A stretch of 64,000 nt of DNA, taken from contig JAPPUL010000081.1 in assembly GCA_026874595.1 (NCBI GenBank), positions 250,001 through 314,000 on the forward strand. Reading direction: 5' to 3'. Position 1 is the first letter of the stretch. The number at the start of each line of letters is the position of its first letter. The notes beneath the pieces were generated by a model, which did not search any database, was not told the DNA's origin, and saw nothing but the letters and a program-made list of their open reading frames with translations. The translations under genes and the position numbers were made by a program. Shown here in pieces: positions 52,206 through 60,473 of the stretch. The DNA is from Sipunculus nudus (Eukaryota; Annelida; Sipuncula; Golfingiida; Sipunculidae).

Positions 52206-53654
52206 ATGGATTATATTGTTATTGTTGATAAAATATTCTTACGTACAAAGCCTTTCTTTCAAAGTAAATACTATAATGTATTCCTTTCATTTGGGGAAGC
52301 TATTTATGCTCAGAATATTATTAGACATAGCCCTGGTGACTTCACTTATGCTAAAGTAACTAGGCATAATATCACCGGTTTTATCCCATTAGAATATCTC
52401 ATAAAGAGAAGCTCTCCTTTATATTTAAAATATAAAGATTTACATAGCATATCTTCTTCTTTTAAAGTAATACCTTATAAATTTACCAACAATAGAAAGA
52501 TTTATGTTGCCGACCCAGTCTTTAATAATTTATTGCCACTGTTAGAACATGCTTCAAAAGATAATATTAACATAACTATTATTGAGGGTTATCTATCTGC
52601 TAAAGAACTCTCTAAATTATATAAACTACAATATGAAGCCCTATTTATGCAAAATAAGATTGAAAAACCATTTTGCTCTAGATATCATTCTGGAGACATA
52701 ATATCTGTTTCAACTAATACTATTAATTACCAGATATCGCATGCCTTTTATTTAACTAAAGCTTATGATTGGTTACTTTTAAATGCTTACTTATATGATT
52801 TTAAAATAGATGCTCCTGATACCTATACTTATTATAAAGATATCAACAATTGGAAACCTTGGCAGCTATTATTAAACTATAATAATAAACCCCATGCTAA
52901 AGAGAAAACTAGGAACTATAGCAATACTTCAAGTTTTTTGTTTACGATTAATAATATATTATGTGTTGCTAAGGAAGTTAATACAAATCTTAAGAATAAT
53001 ATTAAATACATAACTTTACATCATAATGAGATCACAGCGACTCAGACTCTCTCGTATGCTTTAAAAACCTATGGAGGGACAGCTTTCAGAATATTAAATA
53101 ACTATAAACGAAATATAATGATGCAAGTACAAGAAGAGTGTATATACTTTGACCCCAATAGGATATTCTTAGAAGACAATGTTAATATACATTTAACAGA
53201 ACTTAATCATAATATAAAAACTAATACTTTAGAAGTAGCAGTAGATATTGTTAATTTGATTTCTAAAAATCTTATATCTCTTATTGATATAACTCCTAGC
53301 AATATCTTTATTTCATTGCATACAAATAATCATATAAGCAATTTCTCAGTACACTCCTTTAAAGATATTTCTTCATTTGCCATAAGATATAGTCCCAAAC
53401 ATAATCCCAAGAACTTTTTTTATACAACAGATATAGATATATTTTCCTTTCTTTCATCTAAAGGTGCTAATGTGGTACTTCAGAAAGAATATATTATATG
53501 TAACGATGGTAGCTTATCTATATTCATGCATCGCAAAAATATTAAGTTCGTTACAATAGAATGCCAAGAAGGATATGGGCTTGTTCAAAGAAATATGATC
53601 GATTTATTAATGATTTTTATTAACAATACCTTGCTAGTAAAATCTAATGAATGA
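52206..53654 (+). CDS. Multidomain protein with SH3-like start, decayed VanY (M15)-like domain and an unassigned C-terminal HHNE domain
   Basis: 482 residues, no signal peptide seen. About 1-65 is SH3-like (VDKIFLRTKPFFQSKYYNV). About 95-225 follows the VanY-type D-Ala-D-Ala carboxypeptidase layout: EGYLSAKEL (for GYRS), CSRYHSGD (157-164, for SxHxxGxAxD), WLLLNAYLYDF (189-199) and NWKPWQ (215-220, where EPWH would be catalytic). E to K and H to Q changes make it inactive. The C-terminal domain has ITLHHNEITATQTL (H272, H273, E275) and FDPNRIF (315-321), seen also in a group of uncharacterised bacterial proteins; I cannot name its function. The gene is divergent from the TPR-kinase. Confidence 0.6.
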   Translation: MDYIVIVDKIFLRTKPFFQSKYYNVFLSFGEAIYAQNIIRHSPGDFTYAKVTRHNITGFIPLEYLIKRSSPLYLKYKDLHSISSSFKVIPYKFTNNRKIYVADPVFNNLLPLLEHASKDNINITIIEGYLSAKELSKLYKLQYEALFMQNKIEKPFCSRYHSGDIISVSTNTINYQISHAFYLTKAYDWLLLNAYLYDFKIDAPDTYTYYKDINNWKPWQLLLNYNNKPHAKEKTRNYSNTSSFLFTINNILCVAKEVNTNLKNNIKYITLHHNEITATQTLSYALKTYGGTAFRILNNYKRNIMMQVQEECIYFDPNRIFLEDNVNIHLTELNHNIKTNTLEVAVDIVNLISKNLISLIDITPSNIFISLHTNNHISNFSVHSFKDISSFAIRYSPKHNPKNFFYTTDIDIFSFLSSKGANVVLQKEYIICNDGSLSIFMHRKNIKFVTIECQEGYGLVQRNMIDLLMIFINNTLLVKSNE

Positions 53655-53871
53655 TACAATTAGTAAATATTGTTCTTCAGATATAATATTTTTATCCGAG
53701 ACTTCTTTACAAAGGTATTATAAAAAGGTATTACAAAGGGCTTCTCTCATCATGTATTTATTATCTTTCTTACTCTCTTGTGTTTCTTCTAGATTAGGGC
53801 GAATAGAAAAAAGACTAACTAAACTTAAGAGAGATAAATTCTTTATAGCTATGTGTCTTTGGGATGATTAA
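53647..53871 (+). CDS. Small hypothetical protein with one hydrophobic segment
   Basis: 74 residues. It overlaps the end of the preceding gene by 8 bp (ATG inside its last codons), like coupled operon genes in this window. A hydrophobic stretch of about 15 residues (LIMYLLSFLLSCVSS) is followed by a Lys/Arg-rich tail (RIEKRLTKLKRDK). No family recognised. The overlap and + strand context favour a real gene, but length and lack of homology leave doubt. It converges with accD 51 bp downstream. Confidence 0.35.
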   Translation: MNDTISKYCSSDIIFLSETSLQRYYKKVLQRASLIMYLLSFLLSCVSSRLGRIEKRLTKLKRDKFFIAMCLWDD

Positions 53872-53922
53872 TTTTGGATTAATAATTTAAAGCAGTTTTA
53901 TATATTCATTTTACATTTAGTT

Positions 53923-54771
53923 TCATTTAGAGAAAAATTTCAACAAATTATATAGATAATCCTTCATTTTAACCCTTGAAACTATTAAATCTAAAAATCC
54001 GTGTTCTAGTATAAATTCTGACCTTTGAAATCCCTCTGGCAAGGTTTGTTTTATTGTTTGCTCTATAACTCTTGGCCCTGCAAAACCTATTAAAGCATTA
54101 GGTTCGGCCAAAATTATATCTCCTATAAATGCATAACTAGCTGATACTCCTCCCATCGTAGGATCTGTTAAAACAGATATATATAATAACTTATGTAATG
54201 CAAGTTTTGATAGTGCTGTACAAGTTTTGGACATTTGCATCAACGAAAACATACCCTCCTGCATCCTTGCACCGCCTGAACATGAGAATATTATTAAAGG
54301 TAGTTTATGTTTTATGCAATTGTCTACCGCCCTAACTATCTTTTCTCCTGCAACAGTTCCAAGACTTCCTCCAAAATATTTAAAATCCATTACACATAAA
54401 TGTGCTTTATGCCCATGAATCTCCCCTATACCGCTTACTATTGAATCCTTAAGTTCTGTCTTTAAATTCGTTGCTTCTAACTCACTCCTATAACCCTTTC
54501 CATTATGTTTAAAGTTAAGTGGATCTTCCGATTCTAACTCTGCATCCTGCTCTACAAATGTATAATCATCACATATTATCTTTATTCTCTCCATTGCCGA
54601 CAATCTATAATGATGATTACAATGATGACATACCCTGAGATTCTCTTCCCATTCCCTATTATATATTATCTCTTTGCAAGATACACACCGAGTCCAAAGC
54701 CCTTCCTTTTTATCTTTAGTTCTTTTGTCAACTACTTTGAGCTTATATTTTGGTCTAAAAAACCATGCCAT
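53923..54771 (-). CDS. accD: Acetyl-CoA carboxylase, carboxyltransferase beta subunit
   Basis: 282 residues from the ATG at 54771 (MAWFFRPKYK), preferred over the GTG seven codons upstream because GGGAAAAG lies just before it and AccD proteins commonly start with a short W/F motif. The zinc ribbon is CVSCKEIIYNREWEENLRVCHHC. The carboxyltransferase core shows SGIGEIHGHKAHLCVMDFKYFGGSLG, SCSGGARMQEG and LTDPTMGGVSASYA. It transfers carboxyl from biotin to acetyl-CoA for fatty acid synthesis. accA is not in the window. Confidence 0.95.
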   Translation of the reverse strand: MAWFFRPKYKLKVVDKRTKDKKEGLWTRCVSCKEIIYNREWEENLRVCHHCNHHYRLSAMERIKIICDDYTFVEQDAELESEDPLNFKHNGKGYRSELEATNLKTELKDSIVSGIGEIHGHKAHLCVMDFKYFGGSLGTVAGEKIVRAVDNCIKHKLPLIIFSCSGGARMQEGMFSLMQMSKTCTALSKLALHKLLYISVLTDPTMGGVSASYAFIGDIILAEPNALIGFAGPRVIEQTIKQTLPEGFQRSEFILEHGFLDLIVSRVKMKDYLYNLLKFFSK

Positions 54772-54861
54772 ATACTTTTCCCGCCTACACACTTTAAGTG
54801 TTTAAGCTTTTTCATATAATATATTAATAAATAATCACTTTACAACTAACTATTTATTAAT

Positions 54862-54891
54862 ATGTTCATATCAATAATGTTCATATCAATA
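54862..54891. repeat. 15-bp tandem duplication between accD and a cNMP gene
   Basis: ATGTTCATATCAATA occurs twice in tandem, in the 142-bp gap upstream of accD and downstream of the cNMP-domain gene. Confidence 0.9.
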
Positions 54892-54913
54892 TGTTTCATT
54901 CGTTTTATTTTGT

Positions 54914-55567
54914 TTATTGAGATTTTAATAAGTTTAATGTCTGTCTTATTCGAAGGCCATCTAATACTCTAATTCCATCTTTGCTTACCGATATTAAGCC
55001 GGCTTCTACCAAATTGTTTAACAAATTCTTAAATTCTGTATGGCTTATTTTTAAATCTATATCTATTACTTCCTTATTTAGCTTCTTAAATAAAGCCTCT
55101 GCATCTATTTTATGCACATCCTCTGTTATGATTGAGAGTACTCCTGATAGAAATGCTTGTTGTTTATACTGAAAAAGCCCCTCTCTTATTAGATTACTTG
55201 TGTTTCTTACACGTTCTGCTAGCTTTGATATCATCATATAGGCAAACTTACCGTTTGATAATACTATCTGTTCAAATATACTATTATTTATCTCAAGTAC
55301 ATTACTAGCCTCTATTGCTGTTGCTGTTGCTGACCTTTGTTCTCCGTTTAACAAGCTCATCTCTCCAAAAAAATCACCCTTACCAAGTATTGCAAGCTCT
55401 TTATCTATTTGATCCCCTGTATCCTCATCTATAAAGGTTTTATGTATTCTTATTTGCCCTGTCTGGATTAAATACATTACATCCCCTAATTCCTCTTCTT
55501 GAAATATTACATCCCCTTTATTAAACATTTTACTAAATCTTGCAAGGATTTCTTTGTCTTTTCCCAT
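54914..55567 (-). CDS. Crp-like protein with cyclic-nucleotide-binding domain
   Basis: 217 residues. The cNMP domain (about 1-125) has GDVIFQEEELGDVMYLIQTGQIRI and GDFFGEMSLLNGEQRSATATA, with the phosphate cassette GEMSLL..EQRSA. The C-terminal part is helical (DVHKIDAEALFKKLNKEVIDIDLKISHTEFKNLL) and could be a winged helix, though the recognition helix is not obvious. Third such protein in the window. It lies 30 bp downstream of trpA. Confidence 0.8.
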   Translation of the reverse strand: MGKDKEILARFSKMFNKGDVIFQEEELGDVMYLIQTGQIRIHKTFIDEDTGDQIDKELAILGKGDFFGEMSLLNGEQRSATATAIEASNVLEINNSIFEQIVLSNGKFAYMMISKLAERVRNTSNLIREGLFQYKQQAFLSGVLSIITEDVHKIDAEALFKKLNKEVIDIDLKISHTEFKNLLNNLVEAGLISVSKDGIRVLDGLRIRQTLNLLKSQ

Positions 55568-55597
55568 TTATACTTACCTCAAATTCGTTATTATTAC

Positions 55598-56401
55598 CTA
55601 TCTACCTGCTATATACCGTATCTTCTTTAGCGTATTATATTTACATTTTTCCTTACTTTCTATATTCTTTGTTATCTCAACCACTAAAGCGCTTCCTACT
55701 ATCACTCCATCTGCGTATTTACTTACCTCTTCTTTATGCTCCGGCTTGGATATCCCAAAACCTACGTATATCGGGAGCTCTATCCCTTCCCTCCTGCTTA
55801 CAGCCACTATTTTATCTGCCACTCCCCTTATATCTTTACCCCCTAATTTATCTCGCTCTCCCGTAACGCCAAGACTTCCTATCAAATATATAAAACCTTT
55901 ACTACTCTTAACTACTTCTTCTATCCGTTTATCGCTTGTTGTTAGGCTTACAAAGAATATTAACTCTATCCCTTCTTCTTTACACAATATATTAAAGGAA
56001 GGCTCACAGCCCACAAGCAAGTCAGGCACTATTAATCCATCTACTCCCACTTCCTTTAACTTCTTTACAAATCTCTCCTTTCCATATGCGTACACTTGAT
56101 TAAAATATATCATATAGATTAATGGTGTTGATACCCTCTCTCTAAGCTTTAGTGTACGCCCTAGTATCATATCTAGATTTATACCCAAGCCCAATACATG
56201 ACTTACTCCCTTCTGGATAACTACTCCATCTGCTATTGGATCTGTATATGGGATCCCTATCTCTATTACATCTGCATATTCGCTTGCCGCCTCTATCATT
56301 TTAAAGCTTGTTTCTAAATCCGGATAGCCTCCTATAAAATACGGTATGAATCCTATCTCATTTAGGCCTCTTTTCTCTTTTAATACTTCTTGTATCCTCA
56401 T
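55598..56401 (-). CDS. trpA: Tryptophan synthase alpha chain
   Basis: 267 residues, full length. Catalytic Glu in VIEIGIPYTDPIADGVVIQ (usually GxPFSDP, here IPYTDP), N-terminal GFIPYFIGGYPD, VDGLIVPDL, and the C-terminal phosphate-binding YVGFGISKPEH region are all in place. It cleaves indole-3-glycerol phosphate to indole for TrpB. It is now separated from trpB by 3.9 kb that includes a TAXI-TRAP locus. Confidence 0.94.
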   Translation of the reverse strand: MRIQEVLKEKRGLNEIGFIPYFIGGYPDLETSFKMIEAASEYADVIEIGIPYTDPIADGVVIQKGVSHVLGLGINLDMILGRTLKLRERVSTPLIYMIYFNQVYAYGKERFVKKLKEVGVDGLIVPDLLVGCEPSFNILCKEEGIELIFFVSLTTSDKRIEEVVKSSKGFIYLIGSLGVTGERDKLGGKDIRGVADKIVAVSRREGIELPIYVGFGISKPEHKEEVSKYADGVIVGSALVVEITKNIESKEKCKYNTLKKIRYIAGR

Positions 56402-56563
56402 AACTTTACTTATAACTAATTATTCACTCCCATATAATGTCTTTATCGCCTTGTCCTCATAGGTTTATTATAACTATCTCTCCCTCTTCTAGTTCTCCAT
56501 TAGACTCTAACTTGTTCATATAGCCAAACGCATGCGCACTTTCAAACACCGGTATTATTCCCT
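56381..56563 (-). repeat. Left copy of the trpB-trpA junction direct repeat
   Basis: 183 bp aligned to 60288-60473 at about 80 percent identity by eye, in the same orientation. It runs from the last third of a trpB end, through the short spacer, into the first codons of trpA. In this copy trpA is intact and the trpB end is broken. Confidence 0.85.
56430..56563 (-). pseudogene. trpB: Decayed 3' end of trpB
   Basis: Read on the - strand, it gives [20 protein letters not shown] then NGELEEGEIVIINL, a stop, and GQGDKDII. The intact trpB ends [47 protein letters not shown] (Ser) has become TGA and the original stop has become TGG. Nothing upstream of 56563 resembles the rest of trpB. Confidence 0.88.
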
Positions 56564-56797
56564 TATTATTCCCTCGCCTCATATACAAAATCTAAATCAA
56601 ACGATAGAAAACAAAAGCTAATACTTAAAGTAACAAAAAATAACATAATAGAATAACATAATAGAATAACATAAAGAGCATAAAAGAAGCACTTCAATAT
56701 CCACATCTTGATAAACTACTTCAAAACTAGTTCAATAGCCACATTTACTAATACTTATACTAAAGCTCCACCTCTATAATAAAACTTATGCCACTTG
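56564..56797. repeat. AT-rich spacer with a 13-bp tandem repeat
   Basis: No gene seen in these 234 bp. TAACATAATAGAA is repeated in tandem at 56641-56653 and 56654-56666, with a third partial copy to about 56674. Confidence 0.7.
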
Positions 56798-58675
56798 CTA
56801 TGAACTACTTAGCTTCAAGGCTCTTCTACGCGTTATGAAAAACAATAGCAAAAACAAAAACAAACCTAAAAGCCTATAATAGATATCAGGGTAAAATAAA
56901 GCAAAAGAAACAAATATAAGTATAACTCGCTCATAGACCTCAAGAGCCCCACCAAAATAACCTGAAAAGACAGAGGCAAAGGAGTAAAAACCAAATAAGG
57001 CAAAGGCAAACACACTAAACATCGATGGTATATCCCCTCCAATTAACCCTGTATAGGCAAACAAAAAGGGTATAATATAAAGACCCTTAGCAAGCTTCCA
57101 AGACTGAAAACCCGTAGCCATAGGACTTGCCCCCGCTATACCCGCTGCTGCAAACGCTGCAAGGCATACTGGCGGCGTCACATTTGAATCTTGAGATACC
57201 CAAAATATTATCATATGAGCTGTCAGTAGAGTAACACCCATACCCTTTAAGGCCGGAGCTGCCAATATTGCAAGCATTATATATGCTGCCGTAACAGGTA
57301 AACCCATACCTAGCAATAACGACGCCAGCATAATAAATATTATTGCCACAAGAAGATGACCATCAGAAAGAGCTACTATCATCTGAGAAAAGGTTATCGA
57401 TATCCCAGTCATAGTAACTGCACCTATGACAAGACCAACCGCTACAAGTAAAACTCCCGTTGTTACCATATTCTTTGATCCAAGAGCTAAGGAATCTAAT
57501 ATATCCCTAAAAAACATTTTATGATCTTTTGAAAGATAAGAGGAGACTATAACAGCTAGTATAGAGTAGCCTGCTGCATAACTTGGAGTAAAGCGAAGGA
57601 TTAACATCACTATAAGCACTACAATCGGTATAAAAAAGTGGATACCCTCTCTTAATATACTACGTAGCGGAACATCCGATAGTGTATCGTCTGCCTTAAG
57701 GCCATGCTTTTTTGCTTCTTGGTATACAAAAAAACCAACTGTTGCAAAATATAATACTGCTGGTAGAAAAGCTACACCTATTATTGTTGTATAAGGAACA
57801 CCCGTATATTCTGCCATAATAAACGCTCCTGCTCCCATAATTGGCGGCATAATCTGTCCACCTGTTGATGCTGCTGTCTCAACGCCTGCTGAAAACTGTG
57901 GACTAAAGCCTGCTCGCTTCATCATAGGTATTGTAACTGATCCTGTTGATACTGTGTTTGCTATGGCGCTGCCTGATATCGTTCCCATAAGGCCAGACGA
58001 CAATACAGCTATAATGCCTGAGCCTCCTGTTACCTTCCGTGTTAGCGCTTGGGCTATATTTATTATGAAATCTCCTCCGCCTGACTTAAGCAAAAAGGCT
58101 GCAAACAACATAAACATAAATACAAAGGTAGACGAAATCGAAGCCGTCGTACCAAATAACCCTTCATCTGTAAAATACATCCTATAAAACAGTCGGGAAA
58201 CTTTAACTCCAGGAAAGTAAAACATACTCTCCTCGTTAAGCCAACTTCCCCAAAATAAGGCGTAGGTTAAAACAAGTATTACAAGTACAGGTATCACCAA
58301 GCCAGATGTACGGCGGCTTAGTTCTATTACCAGCACTATACATATACCTGCGAATAGCAAATCAAGTAGTATAACTTCCTCATTACGAGCATGCAAAGCA
58401 TCTTCAGCTAGAATTAGATATAAGCCTGTTGACAAAAGCAATATAACAAATGCAATATCTATATATATTCCCTTAGCAAAAGCCTTCTTCCTGTAAAGTG
58501 GATAGGTCAAAAAGCAAAGTGAGCCTAGTAAAGTCAAATGAAGGGCATTCCTCCAAAGTTCAGACAAAAGACCAAACACATTAACCCAAATATGAAATAG
58601 CGATATTGCTATTGCAAAATAGTAAAATATCTTTACTCCTAAACCTTCCTTATTGTGACCTGCCCACTCTATCAT
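56798..58675 (-). CDS. TRAP transporter permease, fused 4TM/12TM subunits (second copy)
   Basis: 625 residues, very hydrophobic. Same family marks as the permease at 28249-30270: SSGLMGTISGSAIANTVSTGSVTIPMMKRAGF, GGQIMPPIMGAGAFIMAEYTG, LLGMGLPVTAAYIMLAILAAP, SNVTPPVCLAAFAAAGIA. The two proteins are clearly diverged paralogues, not recent duplicates. It would take a solute delivered by the TAXI receptor 105 bp upstream. Ligand not known. Confidence 0.92.
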   Translation of the reverse strand: MIEWAGHNKEGLGVKIFYYFAIAISLFHIWVNVFGLLSELWRNALHLTLLGSLCFLTYPLYRKKAFAKGIYIDIAFVILLLSTGLYLILAEDALHARNEEVILLDLLFAGICIVLVIELSRRTSGLVIPVLVILVLTYALFWGSWLNEESMFYFPGVKVSRLFYRMYFTDEGLFGTTASISSTFVFMFMLFAAFLLKSGGGDFIINIAQALTRKVTGGSGIIAVLSSGLMGTISGSAIANTVSTGSVTIPMMKRAGFSPQFSAGVETAASTGGQIMPPIMGAGAFIMAEYTGVPYTTIIGVAFLPAVLYFATVGFFVYQEAKKHGLKADDTLSDVPLRSILREGIHFFIPIVVLIVMLILRFTPSYAAGYSILAVIVSSYLSKDHKMFFRDILDSLALGSKNMVTTGVLLVAVGLVIGAVTMTGISITFSQMIVALSDGHLLVAIIFIMLASLLLGMGLPVTAAYIMLAILAAPALKGMGVTLLTAHMIIFWVSQDSNVTPPVCLAAFAAAGIAGASPMATGFQSWKLAKGLYIIPFLFAYTGLIGGDIPSMFSVFAFALFGFYSFASVFSGYFGGALEVYERVILIFVSFALFYPDIYYRLLGLFLFLLLFFITRRRALKLSSS

Positions 58676-58720
58676 TATTATTTTTCCCTATCTATCTGCT
58701 ATACAGTTCAATATGCCTAT

Positions 58721-58773
58721 GAAAAAGCAATCAAGACCATCCACAAAATACTTTAAGGCAGGGGGTGGTCTTG
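58721..58773 (-). terminator. Hairpin and T-run between TAXI receptor and permease genes
   Basis: CAAGACCATCC (58732-58742) pairs with GGGTGGTCTTG (58763-58773), 10 of 11 bases (one G-T). On the - strand it is followed by a run of T. It lies just after the receptor stop, so it probably lets some transcripts end there and gives more receptor than permease, as in other binding-protein operons. Confidence 0.55.
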
Positions 58774-58780
58774 GAGATTT

Positions 58781-59884
58781 TTAGTTTTGACTAATTAAGT
58801 GTTTAGGTATCTTAATTCCTTGTTCTGCATAATACTTTGCAGCGCCAGGATGCAAAGGAGCCGGAAGTCCTGCTATTGCTTTATTAAGAGCCATAACTGT
58901 AGTTGCTTTGTGAATATTTGTAAGAAAGCTAAGATTCTCATATATGGCCTTTGTTATATTATAGATAACCTCTTCATCTGTGTCCTTATGCACTGCAAGA
59001 AAGTTAGGTTGCGCTATTGTATTTATAGCTTCCTTTTGCCCTGGATACGTTCCTTTTGGTATAACAAATCTGTTCCATACAGGAAATTTCTTATTGACCT
59101 CTACAATCTGATCTTTACTAAACTCAAGCACTCTAATGCCATCAGCTCCTAGTGATGCATAGGCACGGGTTATTGCCGAAACCGGAATGCCCGCAGGTAT
59201 ATTCATCCCGTCAAGCCTCTTATCTTGCATAGCCGATGTAGAAGCTGAGTAGCCAAGATGTTCGAGACTAAAGTCTTTCTTTGTATTGTAGCCAAGCGCA
59301 CTAAGAATAGTTGTTCCTGATGTTTCTGTTCCGGACCCTCGCTTGCCTATAGAAAAGACCTTCCCCTTAAGATTATCTAGATCCTTAATGTTACCTGTCT
59401 TTGCATACTTTTTTAGAATAACAAAATGCTCCACATTCTGCCATAACATTGTTATCGAACGCATATACTTTTGGGGCTTATCTTTATATTTGCCTACTCC
59501 CTGCCAAGCCATAGAACCAAATAGTCCCTGTAAAATCGCAAGATCTGCTTCTCTCCCTTTAAGTAGACGTACATTCTCTCCTGACCCTGCTGAGTTTATT
59601 GCATTCATCGTAATTTGCTTAGACTTTGCTAGCTTAACACTTACCAAAGTCGAAATTGCTACTCCAACAGGGTAAAAAGTCCCCCCTAAAGATGCCGTAG
59701 CCAAAACAAGTGATGCCCCTTTTTTAGTCTTCTTCTTTTGGCTTAACTCACTTGGCTTTGTTTCAACTTTTACCTTATCCTTATCAGCCTCTTTTGAATG
59801 TTGCCCCTCAGATCCACCACAAGAGGTAAATACAAGCATTGTCATAGTTAATAAAATTACTAAGCTTTTCGTACTAAACATCAT
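58781..59884 (-). CDS. TAXI-family TRAP transporter solute receptor (lipoprotein, second copy)
   Basis: 367 residues. Lipobox VFTSC (C22) after a hydrophobic signal. A Lys-rich linker is followed by the TAXI core: LVLATASLGGTFYPVGVAISTLVSVKL, NSAGSGENVRLLKGREADLAILQG, GKVFSIGKRGSGTETSGTTIL and HPGAAKYYAEQGI at the end. Diverged from the receptor at 27212. It works with the permease downstream. An 18-bp tandem repeat precedes its start (59893-59928). Confidence 0.9.
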   Translation of the reverse strand: MMFSTKSLVILLTMTMLVFTSCGGSEGQHSKEADKDKVKVETKPSELSQKKKTKKGASLVLATASLGGTFYPVGVAISTLVSVKLAKSKQITMNAINSAGSGENVRLLKGREADLAILQGLFGSMAWQGVGKYKDKPQKYMRSITMLWQNVEHFVILKKYAKTGNIKDLDNLKGKVFSIGKRGSGTETSGTTILSALGYNTKKDFSLEHLGYSASTSAMQDKRLDGMNIPAGIPVSAITRAYASLGADGIRVLEFSKDQIVEVNKKFPVWNRFVIPKGTYPGQKEAINTIAQPNFLAVHKDTDEEVIYNITKAIYENLSFLTNIHKATTVMALNKAIAGLPAPLHPGAAKYYAEQGIKIPKHLISQN

Positions 59885-59892
59885 ATCTCCTT

Positions 59893-59928
59893 TTATTAGT
59901 TTGTTTGTTTTTATTAGTTTGTTTGTTT
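59893..59928. repeat. 18-bp tandem duplication in the TAXI receptor leader
   Basis: TATTAGTTTGTTTGTTTT is repeated perfectly, with a third partial copy. It sits 9-44 bp before the start of the receptor gene (59884). Confidence 0.9.
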
Positions 59929-60287
59929 TTATTTAGTTTGTTTTAAAGGTACAAAAAAGCAGGAGAGCAAGGTATAAAAAGTTTTTTTGGACCGATTTCC
60001 CATTAAAAAAACTTTTTTAAAAAAAAGACCTATTATATTATAATTTGCTCTTATTGTTACATTTGGAATTCAAACTGATTAGAGTCCAAATAGAAAATGT
60101 CTTTGGGCTATGTTCTCTCTACCAGAACTATTGATTTTATAGTTGATATAGACCCAAAAAATATGTGCTTTACTTGCTCTCTATCCTTGCCTTGTCAAGA
60201 ACTTAAATCATAGCGACAGTCTTTCCTTACTCGTTGGTTTTAGGTCTTTTAAAATCAGATAGTGGAAATGCGGTTTTCTAATCTTTA
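59929..60287. other. Non-coding, unassigned stretch between the receptor gene and the trpA remnant
   Basis: About 360 bp. It includes an A-rich run near 60005-60027. I see no ORF, tRNA or recognised repeat. It might hold remains of a former gene, for instance the rest of a second trpA, but I cannot align any part of it to trpA beyond 60288. Confidence 0.4.
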
Positions 60288-60308
60288 TAATACTTCTTAT
60301 ATTCTCAT
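60288..60308 (-). pseudogene. trpA: Decayed 5' end of trpA
   Basis: ATGAGAATATAAGAAGTATT matches the intact trpA start ATGAGGATACAAGAAGTATT, with CAA (Gln) changed to TAA, so the frame ends after three codons. Homology stops soon after. It follows the intact trpB at the normal distance. Confidence 0.8.
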
Positions 60309-60473
60309 AACTTACTTACTTATAACTAATTATTTACTCTCATATAATGTCTTTATCACCTCGCCCTGATAGGTTTATTATTATAAGTTCCCCTCTTTCC
60401 AATTCCATTCTAGATTCTAACTTGTTCATATAGCCTAGTGCATGTGCACTTTCAAACGCAGGTATTATTCCTT
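60288..60473 (-). repeat. Right copy of the trpB-trpA junction direct repeat
   Basis: 186 bp, partner of 56381-56563. In this copy trpB is intact and trpA is broken. The spacer carries one extra triplet (ACTTACTTACTT against ACTTTACTT). Confidence 0.85.

Noticed and set aside
59929-60287. Possible insertion-sequence remnant
   Set aside because: Short translated pieces looked vaguely transposase-like but have stops and no terminal inverted repeats or named motif.
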